Shown here one piece after another: positions 1 to 7,337 of a DNA stretch of 9,227 nt. Position 1 is the first letter of the stretch. Each line of letters starts with the position of its first letter. A program made the translations under genes and the position numbers. The stretch spans positions 1-9,227 of the forward strand of contig CADBKS010000118.1 of assembly GCA_902795255.1 (NCBI GenBank). The letters are read 5' to 3'. Under the pieces are notes generated by a model. The model had not been told where the DNA came from and did no database searches. It saw nothing but the letters and a program-made list of their open reading frames with translations. Source of the DNA: an uncultured Chloroflexota bacterium. Lineage in GTDB: Bacteria; Chloroflexota; Anaerolineae; Anaerolineales; Anaerolineaceae.

Positions 1-805
1 CCTTTGCCGGTGCCGCGCTGCGGTTCCCGGACAAAGAGCGTCTCCGGCGCCAGCGGATCACCGGGCCGAGCAGCTTGCGGAGACAGTATTTTGCATAGAT
101 CACGGAAAAAACAGAACCGCCGTTGCGCTTATGGATGCGCAGCATATCCGGCCAGCAGCGGTCATCCTCCGCGATCGTCTTGGCATCCGCATGCAGACGG
201 AAAGCCGCCCACGGGGTCGTTTCGGACAGGTACCGTATTTCAGAGACCTTTGCCAGCCGCAGCCACAGGTCATAGTCCATGGCAAAATAGATCGAATCAT
301 CCAGCGGTCCGACCTGTTTCCAGAGATCCGCGCGCCAGAAAGAAGCCTGCTGCGGGATATGCACATATCCCTGCGTGAGTTTCCGGTAATCGGTCTGCTT
401 CGCGTTGAACCGGCCGATCACGTTTCCTTCCGCGTCGATAAAATCGCAGTTCCCGTAAACCAGTCCGCATTCCGGATGCGCAGTCAGATATTCGACGGCC
501 TCCCGCACCGCATGCGGGTACAGGATATCGTCCGAATTCAGCCAGGCCAGGATCGCTCCGTTCGCACGGGAAAAGCCCTTATTGATGGCATCCGTCTGCC
601 CTTTATCCTTCACCGACTCCCAGTAAGCCAGCCGGTCTTCGTACTTTTGGATGATCTCCGCGCTGCCGTCCGTCGAGCCGCCATCCATGATGATATATTC
701 AATATTCGGATAATCCTGCTCCAGGACCGAGCGGATGGTCTTTTCAAGGTAAGGCGCCTGATTGAATGAAGGCGTAACGATCGTTACCAGCGGATCATGA
801 TCCAT
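1..805 (-). CDS. Family 2 glycosyltransferase, 3' end beyond the window
   Basis: I translated this frame by hand from the ATG at 805-803; it stays open for 268 codons to the window edge, so the C-terminus is missing. The protein opens with a GT-A fold signature: VTIVTPSFNQ at residues 7-16, MDGGSTDGS at 40-48, and the metal/nucleotide-sugar motif NSDD at 90-93. Family 2 enzymes transfer a sugar from a nucleotide-sugar to a growing glycan on the cytoplasmic side. A later FRLHADAKT block (202-210) closely matches ARFHADAKN in the GT2 encoded at 2357-3322, so the two are paralogues. The basic tail (RWRRRR near 251-256) may contact the membrane. The ATG lies one base after the TAG stop of the upstream membrane glycosyltransferase, so translation is probably coupled. 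Donor and acceptor cannot be read from sequence. Confidence 0.9.
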   Translation of the reverse strand, partial: MDHDPLVTIVTPSFNQAPYLEKTIRSVLEQDYPNIEYIIMDGGSTDGSAEIIQKYEDRLAYWESVKDKGQTDAINKGFSRANGAILAWLNSDDILYPHAVREAVEYLTAHPECGLVYGNCDFIDAEGNVIGRFNAKQTDYRKLTQGYVHIPQQASFWRADLWKQVGPLDDSIYFAMDYDLWLRLAKVSEIRYLSETTPWAAFRLHADAKTIAEDDRCWPDMLRIHKRNGGSVFSVIYAKYCLRKLLGPVIRWRRRRSLSGNRSAAPAK

Positions 806-806
806 A

Positions 807-2297
807 CTAATTTCCCAAATCAAAAATGATGTAATCGGCACCCTGACGGTAAACAGTTGCCGTTTCGTTCAGATAGCGCTGCAGCCGGGGCTGCTCATAA
901 AACTTTTCAAGATCCGTCACCACCAGCCATTTGTAATTCCAGAAGGTGGTGTTCAGTTTCACCAGCGCATCGTATTCCCCTAGTGACTCAACCGAAGTAT
1001 CCCAGATCATCGGATTGTGCAGCGCCCAATAGGTCATGCCGCCACCGTAATCATCCATAATGCCGATCGTGCTGATCCGGTTTTCGTAAGGCTCCAGCTC
1101 ATCCGCCCAGTCGATCCAGCGCTGCGGCCATTCCCGGTAATCCCGGCGGTGCAGCGTCATCACGCTGTCGGCAGCCCACCACACGCACAGAAGGACCGCA
1201 CAGCAGATCCCCGCGGCAGGTACAAAGCGGCTCTGTTTCCGGGCCGCCTTCATCATGCCGCGCACCGCGCATTTCACCAGCGAAGCCAATCCGACGGCTA
1301 TAAACGGGAAGAGCAGCAGCTGATAATAATCATGCGTGCCGATATGATGCGGCAGTGACAGCCCATAGAGAATATACCCCGCGAAATACGCCAGCCAGGA
1401 GGCCCGACTGTTCCGGTCCCGGAGCATCAGGATCCCGAAAAGCGCCGCAAAGAAAAGCGGGACCGAGAATACCTGATCGATCATCCGCATCCAGCGGACG
1501 TAAAACGCCGGGCGCAGCAATTCGGACAGGAAAAACCGGCCCTGATACTGCTGAACGAGGAAGCCTTTAACGAAATACCCCCAATAATTATACGCAAGCA
1601 TCGGCGCCAGCGCAAGGAAGGCAGCCAGCCACACATACCGGTTCTTTAATGTATTTTTCAGGGTTTGAGAGCTGATCAGTCCGGCAGCCATCGCCAGTCC
1701 CAGCGGGAAAGCGGCGACCTGCTTGACCAGGATGCACAGCCCGGCGCACAGCCCTGCAGCCAGTGCGCGCGGGAGAGAATCCGGTTTTTCGGTCCACCGC
1801 TTCAGCAGGAACATGGTCCAGCCCAGCAGGCAGACCATGATGATATCCGGCTGGAAAGACCGGGATGCGGTCACGCCGTACGGGAAGAATAGGTACCAGC
1901 CCAGGGCGGCGAACATGCCTGCCGTCCCGAGCAATCCGTCCGTGAGGAATAAAAGGGCGATGCCGCCGGCCAGCCAGAACAGGACCGATGTAAAACGGGG
2001 GATCCGCAGATCCGCCGCTCCGAACACCCGGTACAGCCCGGCAGTGATCTTCTCGTAAATGGGCGGCTCGATCCAGGGCTCCTGCGTCCCGATGATCATC
2101 GCCTCCCGCTCATATTCAGCGCTCTGCCCTTCCAGATGACCGCCGGCGCGCAGGTAGAACCCGCGGGCCATCAGCGCGGAATGCATCTGCCGGGCCGGAT
2201 GAAAATCGAGCGGTGGATCATCAAAATCCGCCAGCCGCAGCGCGAACCCGGCGGCAAAGATCAGAATGATCAGGATCGTCTTCAGGCTTTTTTTCAT
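807..2297 (-). CDS. GT39-like integral membrane glycosyltransferase
   Basis: A 496-residue membrane protein if it starts at the ATG at 2297 (MKKSLKTILI), which gives a clean N-terminal membrane helix. A start at 2330 adds 11 residues, and neither site has a strong Shine-Dalgarno. Roughly ten hydrophobic segments fill residues 5-380. A soluble, presumably extracytoplasmic, domain of about 115 residues follows. Acidic residues after the first helix (RLADFDDPPLDFHPAR, 21-36) and WIEPP (75-79) lie where ArnT/PMT-like enzymes carry catalytic acids, and GTHDYYQL (320-327) resembles the loop found in GT39-type proteins. Such enzymes use polyprenyl-phosphate-linked sugars outside the membrane to modify lipid, glycan or protein. 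It sits between two GT2 genes in a glycan operon, 59 bases after one stop and one base before the next ATG. Exact donor and acceptor are unknown. Confidence 0.85.
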   Translation of the reverse strand: MKKSLKTILIILIFAAGFALRLADFDDPPLDFHPARQMHSALMARGFYLRAGGHLEGQSAEYEREAMIIGTQEPWIEPPIYEKITAGLYRVFGAADLRIPRFTSVLFWLAGGIALLFLTDGLLGTAGMFAALGWYLFFPYGVTASRSFQPDIIMVCLLGWTMFLLKRWTEKPDSLPRALAAGLCAGLCILVKQVAAFPLGLAMAAGLISSQTLKNTLKNRYVWLAAFLALAPMLAYNYWGYFVKGFLVQQYQGRFFLSELLRPAFYVRWMRMIDQVFSVPLFFAALFGILMLRDRNSRASWLAYFAGYILYGLSLPHHIGTHDYYQLLLFPFIAVGLASLVKCAVRGMMKAARKQSRFVPAAGICCAVLLCVWWAADSVMTLHRRDYREWPQRWIDWADELEPYENRISTIGIMDDYGGGMTYWALHNPMIWDTSVESLGEYDALVKLNTTFWNYKWLVVTDLEKFYEQPRLQRYLNETATVYRQGADYIIFDLGN

Positions 2298-2356
2298 ACA
2301 ATGACCAGCAACGGCAGCACCCGTACACATGACACGGCCTGCTGCCGGAAATAATT

Positions 2357-3322
2357 CTAACTTTCTTTAAGGTACTTCCTGTAATCGCTCAGACTTTCGA
2401 GACGTTTGGCCGAGCGTTCCCGAAAAGTCCGTTCAGCCGCAGAAGGGCTGACCGCCATCAGGACCGTCAGCGCCAGCCGGTTTTTATCTTCCAGGACCCG
2501 CTGCGGGTACAGACGGAAAGCCCGGGCATAAGCCTTCAGGCTCTTTCCGGCCTCCCCGGCATCGGAAAGATAATGCGCATCCAGCCAGGCCGCACCGCCG
2601 CGGATCTTTTTTTCGATCGGGGCCGCTTTCTCCGCTGTCAGCGGATCGCTCAGCATCCAGTCCGCCAGCCGGTAAGCCTCTTTGCCGAAGTCCCCGGCAT
2701 GTGCACGGTTCTTGGCATCTGCATGGAACCGCGCAGCTGCCAGCGGCTCCGGAAGATAGGCAAATTTTCCGTCCGCGATCATACGCAGCCACAGATGGTG
2801 GTCCAGCAGATAGGAATAGCTCAGATCCAGCCCGCCGGCACGTTCCCATGCCGAACGGCGGAAAAAGACCCCGGGCTGGGAGATCACGCGGAAGCTCATC
2901 AGATCTTCAGCCGAATACGGGGCAAAGCGCATCACATTGATCAGCCGGCCTTCACCGTCGATCGAAAGCACATCCCCGTAAACCGCGTCCACATCCGGAT
3001 GATCGGCAAGGAACCCCAGCGCCTTGCGCGCGGCCCCGGGCAGGAAGAGGTCGTCCGAATTCAGCCAACCGATCACCTCGCCGTGTGTCCGGGCAGCCCC
3101 TTTGTTGACCGCATCCGCCTGTCCGCGGTCCTTTTCACTGACCCAGCCGCTGAGACGGGGAGCGTACTGACGGATCAGCTCCGTGCTTCCGTCAGTGGAT
3201 CCGCCATCCATGACCACATATTCCATCCCCGGAATATCCTGGGACAACACGGAATCCATGGTCTGCCTCAGGTAAGCGGCCTGGTTGAATGAAGGAGTGA
3301 TCACGGAAAAAGACGGCAGCAT
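2357..3322 (-). CDS. Family 2 glycosyltransferase
   Basis: A complete 321-residue cytoplasmic glycosyltransferase of the GT-A type. Visible motifs are FSVITPSFNQ (5-14), MDGGSTDGS (38-46), GQADAVNKG (68-76) and the NSDD metal-binding motif (88-91), followed by a DHHLWLR block typical of the acceptor side. The last 70 or so residues are helical and basic and probably an accessory tail. The start ATG at 3322 is six bases after the TGA of the DUF115 gene. The Shine-Dalgarno GAGG (3330-3327) overlaps that stop, so the two are translationally coupled. It is clearly paralogous to the partial GT2 at 1-805 across the catalytic domain and the HADAK block. It is likely to add one sugar of the surface polysaccharide; the sugar is not predictable. 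Confidence 0.92.
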   Translation of the reverse strand: MLPSFSVITPSFNQAAYLRQTMDSVLSQDIPGMEYVVMDGGSTDGSTELIRQYAPRLSGWVSEKDRGQADAVNKGAARTHGEVIGWLNSDDLFLPGAARKALGFLADHPDVDAVYGDVLSIDGEGRLINVMRFAPYSAEDLMSFRVISQPGVFFRRSAWERAGGLDLSYSYLLDHHLWLRMIADGKFAYLPEPLAAARFHADAKNRAHAGDFGKEAYRLADWMLSDPLTAEKAAPIEKKIRGGAAWLDAHYLSDAGEAGKSLKAYARAFRLYPQRVLEDKNRLALTVLMAVSPSAAERTFRERSAKRLESLSDYRKYLKES

Positions 3323-3328
3323 GGGGCC

Positions 3329-4135
3329 TCAGAACAGTGAATCGTAAGCGACCTTCGGATAGACCTGCAGCTTGCCGCCGATCGTGGCATCCACGATCTC
3401 ACGGCCATCCGCTTTATAAGCCTCGCGGGCCATGATGTAAGCCCGTTCGGATGTATCCAGATCCGGCAGCTGCCAGCGGAACCCCTTGCCGAAATAACCG
3501 GCATTGAAGTGGTTCGGATCATCCCCCTGGGAGACGACCGTTTCATTCGGTTTTCCCTTCGTCGCGAAACTGTGATCAACACCGATCAGGATCACCTTGC
3601 TGAACCCGAGAAAATATGCCGTCTGGAGCGCCATATAAGTCACCGTGGCCCCTTCCCACATCCGCTTCCGGATGTCCGTGGCAAAGGTCGGGCCGGTATA
3701 GGTACCGTAAAGATAGAAAAGGTTCTCCGCGGGACGGACCCATTTTTTATGGCGCAGCGAAACGAAACGGGGCATCGTCAGCTTTTCGATGTCTTCATGT
3801 GTCTGTTCCGCAACGAGATCGTTGACACAGAGATAATAGGTCGTTTCAAAACCCATCTCCGGGAAAGCAAGATAAATGCGGTTCAGGCCGAAGGTATATT
3901 CATTTTTCAGCTTCGTCAGATCCGTCTGCTTGAGGCTGGGGCCGTTGCCGATAATAAAGCAGCGCTCGCCCTTGCGGCTGTCTTTCAGCGCGGCAAGACG
4001 TTCGATCGTGTCGCGGCGTTCCGGGCTGAAATAAGCATCGGGAATGTCCTTCAGGCGCTTCGTCCCGTCAATGAGGGACCGCGCCGCGTTCAGGACCGGC
4101 TCCGGTGTGATTTTTTTGATCGTATCCTTCAGCAT
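3329..4135 (-). CDS. DUF115 / MptE-like protein, candidate sugar transferase
   Basis: A 268-residue soluble protein. The N-terminal nucleotide-binding-like signature IIGNGPSL (61-68) is followed by GLNRIYLAF (83-91), TYMALQTAYFLGF (166-178), LIGVDHSF (183-190), NHFNAGYFGKG (208-218) and DATIGGKLQVYP (249-260). This pattern belongs to DUF115, usually annotated as 6-hydroxymethylpterin pyrophosphokinase MptE-like. That label comes from archaeal MptE; in bacteria the same fold occurs in Maf flagellin glycosylation factors, whose central domain resembles GT42 sialyltransferases. Pterin synthesis is therefore unlikely here. Given the cytidylyltransferase two genes upstream, I infer a CMP-sugar transferase or glycan-related role. 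The ATG shares its A with the TAA stop of the upstream dehydrogenase (TAATG), indicating tight coupling. The family call is firm; the function is inferred. Confidence 0.85.
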   Translation of the reverse strand: MLKDTIKKITPEPVLNAARSLIDGTKRLKDIPDAYFSPERRDTIERLAALKDSRKGERCFIIGNGPSLKQTDLTKLKNEYTFGLNRIYLAFPEMGFETTYYLCVNDLVAEQTHEDIEKLTMPRFVSLRHKKWVRPAENLFYLYGTYTGPTFATDIRKRMWEGATVTYMALQTAYFLGFSKVILIGVDHSFATKGKPNETVVSQGDDPNHFNAGYFGKGFRWQLPDLDTSERAYIMAREAYKADGREIVDATIGGKLQVYPKVAYDSLF

Positions 4136-5112
4136 TACATCGTCTTTCTGACTTCTTCGAAGTCATCATGCGGTATATCCAGCCCGATAAGCAGGTTTTT
4201 GATCGTGTTCCAGTGGACCCGTTCACAGGCCAGCGGACTGAAATTCGAGTTATGCGGGGCGATCAGTACATTGGGCATGGACCGCAGCGGGGAATCCATC
4301 GGCAGCGGTTCGGTTTCGAACACGTCCATCGCCGCCCCGGCGATCTTTCCGGCAGCCAGCGCTTCGGCCAGGGCCTTTTCGTCCACGACCGGGCCGCGGG
4401 ATGTGTTGATCAGGAACGCGGTCGGCTTCATCATTGAGAGGGTCTTCTCGTTGATCAGATGGCGGGAAGTCGGGTTCAGGTCGGTATGGCAGGTCACGAA
4501 ATCCGATTCGTTCAGCAGCTGCTCCAGCGGGACCTGTTCAATATGATTTTCGATCAGAAAATCCGGTTTGATCTGGACGATATCGTTCATCAGGATCCGG
4601 GCACCGAACGGGCGGATACGCCGGGCGACAGCCTGACCGATATTCCCCGCGCCGATGATCCCGACAGTCGTCTCGGAAAGCGTGGTGATCGCCGGCTTAT
4701 CCCATTTTCCCTCATGCATCGTGCGGTCCATAAACGGCAGGGAACGGGCAAAGCTCAGCATGTACCCGATGGCGGTTTCAGATACCGGGATGGTAAAAGC
4801 GTTAAGGGTGTTTCCAATCATCACGCCAAATTTTTTGCAGGCAGCCTGGTCGATCGCATCGATCCCGGTCCCCCATTTGGAGACGACCTTCAGCCGCGGG
4901 CTGCAGGCTTCGATCACGCGTGCGCTGTAAACGTCATCGCCGCAGATCGTACCGTCGAACTGACCGGCGTATTTCAAAATATCTTCTTCCAGCAGTTTCT
5001 GCTTCACATCCGGAACGATCATCTCCAGGCCATAGTGCCCTTCGAGTACCTTGCGGAACCGTTCCACGGAAGTCATCATATAAGGTGCGGAAAAAATAAT
5101 CGTTTTTTTCAT
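4135..5112 (-). CDS. D-2-hydroxyacid dehydrogenase, phosphoglycerate dehydrogenase-like
   Basis: A 325-residue NAD(P)-dependent dehydrogenase of the SerA/2-hydroxyacid family, of ordinary length for the short form without ACT domains. The substrate loop KWGTGID is at 79-85 and the Rossmann motif GAGNIG at 154-159, with D177 after the second strand as the probable NAD-ribose acidic residue. The catalytic set is present: R239 in NTSRG, E268 in DVFETEP and H287 in APHNS. The family interconverts 2-keto acids and D-2-hydroxyacids. Its place between a cytidylyltransferase (24-base gap) and DUF115 (1-base overlap) suggests it makes a glycan precursor or substituent rather than serving serine synthesis; this is inference. 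The start is supported by GAGGAA at 5122-5117, four bases before the ATG. Confidence 0.92.
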   Translation of the reverse strand: MKKTIIFSAPYMMTSVERFRKVLEGHYGLEMIVPDVKQKLLEEDILKYAGQFDGTICGDDVYSARVIEACSPRLKVVSKWGTGIDAIDQAACKKFGVMIGNTLNAFTIPVSETAIGYMLSFARSLPFMDRTMHEGKWDKPAITTLSETTVGIIGAGNIGQAVARRIRPFGARILMNDIVQIKPDFLIENHIEQVPLEQLLNESDFVTCHTDLNPTSRHLINEKTLSMMKPTAFLINTSRGPVVDEKALAEALAAGKIAGAAMDVFETEPLPMDSPLRSMPNVLIAPHNSNFSPLACERVHWNTIKNLLIGLDIPHDDFEEVRKTM

Positions 5113-5116
5113 CTCA

Positions 5117-5122
5117 TTCCTC
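5117..5122 (-). promoter_or_regulatory. Shine-Dalgarno site of the hydroxyacid dehydrogenase gene
   Basis: On the minus strand GAGGAA is followed by TGAG and then the ATG at 5112. It fixes that start. A strong Shine-Dalgarno is unusual in Bacteroidota, so it also supports a different taxonomic origin for the left part of the window. Confidence 0.75.
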
Positions 5123-5136
5123 GATTCAGCAGCCGT

Positions 5137-5799
5137 TCAGGACTGCATTTTCATCATCATTTCAGTGATGATAAACTCAAATTCATCATCAATATCCTGG
5201 GCTTCCCGTGCGGCGATCGGGAAAAGCAGGGGACGCTCCCCGATGCGAGTGTGCTTCTTTTCAAGAACTTCACGGGTAAAAATATAAATGCAGGAGTTTT
5301 CTTCATAGATCGGGGGCAGGTCCTGCGTCCTCAGCAGAATATTCTGATTGTGATTGATCGGACGGGCCAGCTGATCCCAGAAGCGCTTTTTCACCTCAGT
5401 GACAGAAAACAGGGAGTCATACATATAAGCCTTATCCTGCAATGCCCGGATCGCAGCCGAGATCGTTTCCGGTTTCAGCAGCGGGTTCGTACAGTGTGTC
5501 TGCAGATAATAATCCGCAGGGATCTGAGACGTATCATACATCAGGATCTCATTCATGGGCACATCATCCGCACGCAGATGTTCCGGACGGAGCAGCGCCG
5601 AGACCTGCGGAAAATCCTTCGCAAGTCCCTCGATCACGACCGGGCTGTCCGTGTCAACGACCACCTGATCGATTTCCGGGACCTTCAGAAGGGATTCCAT
5701 GATATAGTGATAGAGCGGTTTTCCGTTCATCAGGCGGTAATTCTTTCCGCTGACACGAACGGAATGATGGCGCATCGGCACAAAAGCAGCGATCTTCAT
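5137..5799 (-). CDS. Acylneuraminate cytidylyltransferase-family protein
   Basis: A 220-residue protein of the NeuA/KdsB-like nucleotidyltransferase family, which activates acidic sugars with CTP to give CMP-sugars. The N-terminal nucleotide loop reads VPMRHHSVRVSGKN (8-21), a variant of the usual IPARGGSKGIPRKN that keeps the Arg, Ser and Lys-Asn positions. Other family features are NGKPLYHYIM, VVVDTDS (47-53), LQTHCTNPLLKPET, YEENSCIYIF and a C-terminal DIDDEFEF equivalent to the usual DID.pxD metal motif. The gene overlaps the upstream capsule-type gene by four bases (ATGA), and the hydroxyacid dehydrogenase follows after 24 bases. The substrate could be a nonulosonic acid, a Kdo-like sugar or something else; no sugar-acid synthase is visible, so I assign no symbol. 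Confidence 0.85.
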   Translation of the reverse strand: MKIAAFVPMRHHSVRVSGKNYRLMNGKPLYHYIMESLLKVPEIDQVVVDTDSPVVIEGLAKDFPQVSALLRPEHLRADDVPMNEILMYDTSQIPADYYLQTHCTNPLLKPETISAAIRALQDKAYMYDSLFSVTEVKKRFWDQLARPINHNQNILLRTQDLPPIYEENSCIYIFTREVLEKKHTRIGERPLLFPIAAREAQDIDDEFEFIITEMMMKMQS

Positions 5800-6470
5800 G
5801 CGTTTTCTTCAGTTCCTTCCTGCATTTCTTTGTTTTCGTCCGGCAGAACAAACGGTTTTCCGTCCAGAATGCCGTCCCGGATCACCCGCAGTACCGGATC
5901 CTTTTCCGGATCCAGCGCTTCCGCCGGAAAACTGCGGATCTTCACATAACCCTTCCATGTCTCATCCGGTTCAATAAAAGTCTCAAAAGAGAGAGCCGTA
6001 TGGAAAAACTGGTAATACATAAATCGGCGGGCCGTCATACGGAAAGAATCCGGGACAGAGACAGCGTCGCATTTGAGCAGTTCTTCAGCTTTCTCAAGAT
6101 ATTCGGGGATGGTTTTCGGGAAATAACACAGCGGGACCTGGGTATAACGAGACCGTCCGCCGCAGAGTACGGCAGCACCCATGACCGCAGCTTCCAGACC
6201 GATCGTGGAGTTGTAGACCATGATGAACTTGGAAGCCCGGATCAGTTCATATGAGCTGAGATACTCCTCCGGCGGCACATAGATCACGTTCGGAAGATAG
6301 GTCATCTGGTTTTTCCGGACCCAGTCCGAAACCGTTTCATGCGATTCCTTACCCGGCCGTGTTTCATCCGGATGCGCACGGATCACGAAAAGCGTATCCG
6401 AATGCGCTTCAATGATCTTTTTCACTTCATCGATCTTCGAGGCTGCCTCTTCGTATTTCTTGTCCTTGAT
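5796..6470 (-). CDS. Capsule-polysaccharide-synthesis-type glycosyltransferase, C-terminal part only
   Basis: About 225 residues, ending at the TGA at 5798-5796. They carry the C-terminal signature of capsule synthesis/surface carbohydrate glycosyltransferases (KpsS/LipB-like, GT-B fold): LFVIRAHPDE (coding from about 6389), a PNVIYVPPEE...SSYELIRAS block, then VYNSTIGLEAAVMG around 6221-6180, which corresponds to the nucleotide-sugar-binding end of such enzymes. Members of this group transfer Kdo or other sugars during capsule assembly. The true N-terminal domain and start codon are absent. Reading upstream, the frame runs straight into a Bacteroidota TonB receptor near 6470, which I consider a contig join. 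The stop overlaps the cytidylyltransferase start by four bases, so this end belongs to the left-hand operon. The right boundary is uncertain by about 15 bases. Confidence 0.72.
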   Translation of the reverse strand: MKDKKYEEAASKIDEVKKIIEAHSDTLFVIRAHPDETRPGKESHETVSDWVRKNQMTYLPNVIYVPPEEYLSSYELIRASKFIMVYNSTIGLEAAVMGAAVLCGGRSRYTQVPLCYFPKTIPEYLEKAEELLKCDAVSVPDSFRMTARRFMYYQFFHTALSFETFIEPDETWKGYVKIRSFPAEALDPEKDPVLRVIRDGILDGKPFVLPDENKEMQEGTEENA

Positions 6471-6490
6471 GAGATCCTTGACCTCTCGGC
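6455..6490. other. Probable chimeric junction between two genomes
   Basis: Within one continuous minus-strand frame (5796-7400), SusC-like receptor sequence (ending near GKDISREVKDL) changes to capsule-type glycosyltransferase sequence (from about KKYEEAASK). No known architecture joins an outer-membrane receptor plug to a cytoplasmic GT-B domain. Base composition, ribosome-binding style and gene content differ on the two sides. The 7-base word TCCTTGA occurs at 6463-6469 and 6475-6481, a possible short homology behind a false join. Confidence 0.8.
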
Positions 6491-7337
6491 TGATGTCTTT
6501 GCCCGTATTATTGTTTTTATAGAGCATCAGCGTTTGGAAACAGCGACCTAACTGCAGGGCCATGAGTCTGTTGTCATAGACCAGCTTGTCGCCCCAGCCT
6601 GCGCCGAGATCTGTCGCCCCGCTCCACACGTCGCGTGCATCGTCACGAAGCACAAGGTTCAGGGCAGCCTGGTCACTGAACTGCACACCGCGCAGCGACT
6701 TGACAGGCTGGTGATTCTGTAGTACCTGGACAGAGACAATCTTGTCAGCCGGAATGTTTTTATTGCCCATGCCATACTGCCGTCCAAGCAGGTCCAGTCC
6801 CTCGACATAGTATTTATTAATCGCCTTGCCCTGATACTTTACGGTACCATCGCTGCTCACTTCCAATCCCGGCATCTTGGCAATGACGTCGCCAATACTT
6901 CTGTCTTGCTTTTGCCGGAAGCCGGCAACGGAGTAGGTCAGTGTGTCGCTGTGACTTTGTATACGGTGGCTTTTGACGACTACCTCCTTGAGGTGGTATG
7001 CCTCAGCCACAAGCGTAAAGGTCATGCCGTCAGACACACTCTTGTGCGGTGTGACCAGCGTGCGGTAGCCAAGTGCGCTGACGCTGACAGACACCGTAGA
7101 GTCAGGCAATTGAATGGTGAAACTGCCATCATCTTTAGAGATGGCATAGGTCATCATCTTGTCATGGGCATTGAGGGTGGTGACATTGGCATAGCCCACA
7201 GCAGCCCCTTTGCTGTCGCGTACATAACCTGACAATGTCTGTCCCTGAACAAACAGAGGCAAGAACAACAAGAGTAGCACTAAGCTACTCTTCCATAAAA
7301 ATACAAGTCTTCTTTTTGTAAATGAGCGGTTTTCCAT
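6471..7337 (-). CDS. SusC-like TonB-dependent receptor, N-terminal part only
   Basis: About 289 residues survive from the ATG at 7337 (MENRSFTK), chosen because it gives a clean signal peptide: basic KRR, a long Leu/Val run, then VQGQT. The ATG at 7400 would put 21 unrelated residues in front. A carboxypeptidase-regulatory-like beta domain follows (LSGYVRDSKG, then DGSFTIQLPD, then VSALGYRT). Next comes the plug domain, with IGDVIAKMPGLEVSSDG, INKYYVEGLDLLG and a stretch ending AALNLVLRD. Such receptors import ligands across the outer membrane using TonB energy. Nearly the whole beta-barrel is missing because the sequence switches to a glycosyltransferase near 6470. The gene overlaps the GLPGLI gene by 53 bases in another frame, implying coupled expression. 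The ligand is unknown. Confidence 0.8.

Noticed and set aside
131..769. Plus-strand open frame of 212 codons
   Set aside because: It is antisense to the hand-translated GT2 gene at 1-805, which has clear GT-A motifs.
3509..4546. Plus-strand open frame of 345 codons
   Set aside because: It crosses antisense over both the DUF115 and the dehydrogenase genes and has no domain signature.
4459..5949. Long plus-strand open frame of 496 codons opposite the dehydrogenase and cytidylyltransferase genes
   Set aside because: It lies antisense to two well-supported genes, its translation shows no recognisable domain, and it is explained by codon bias of G+C-rich genes on the other strand.
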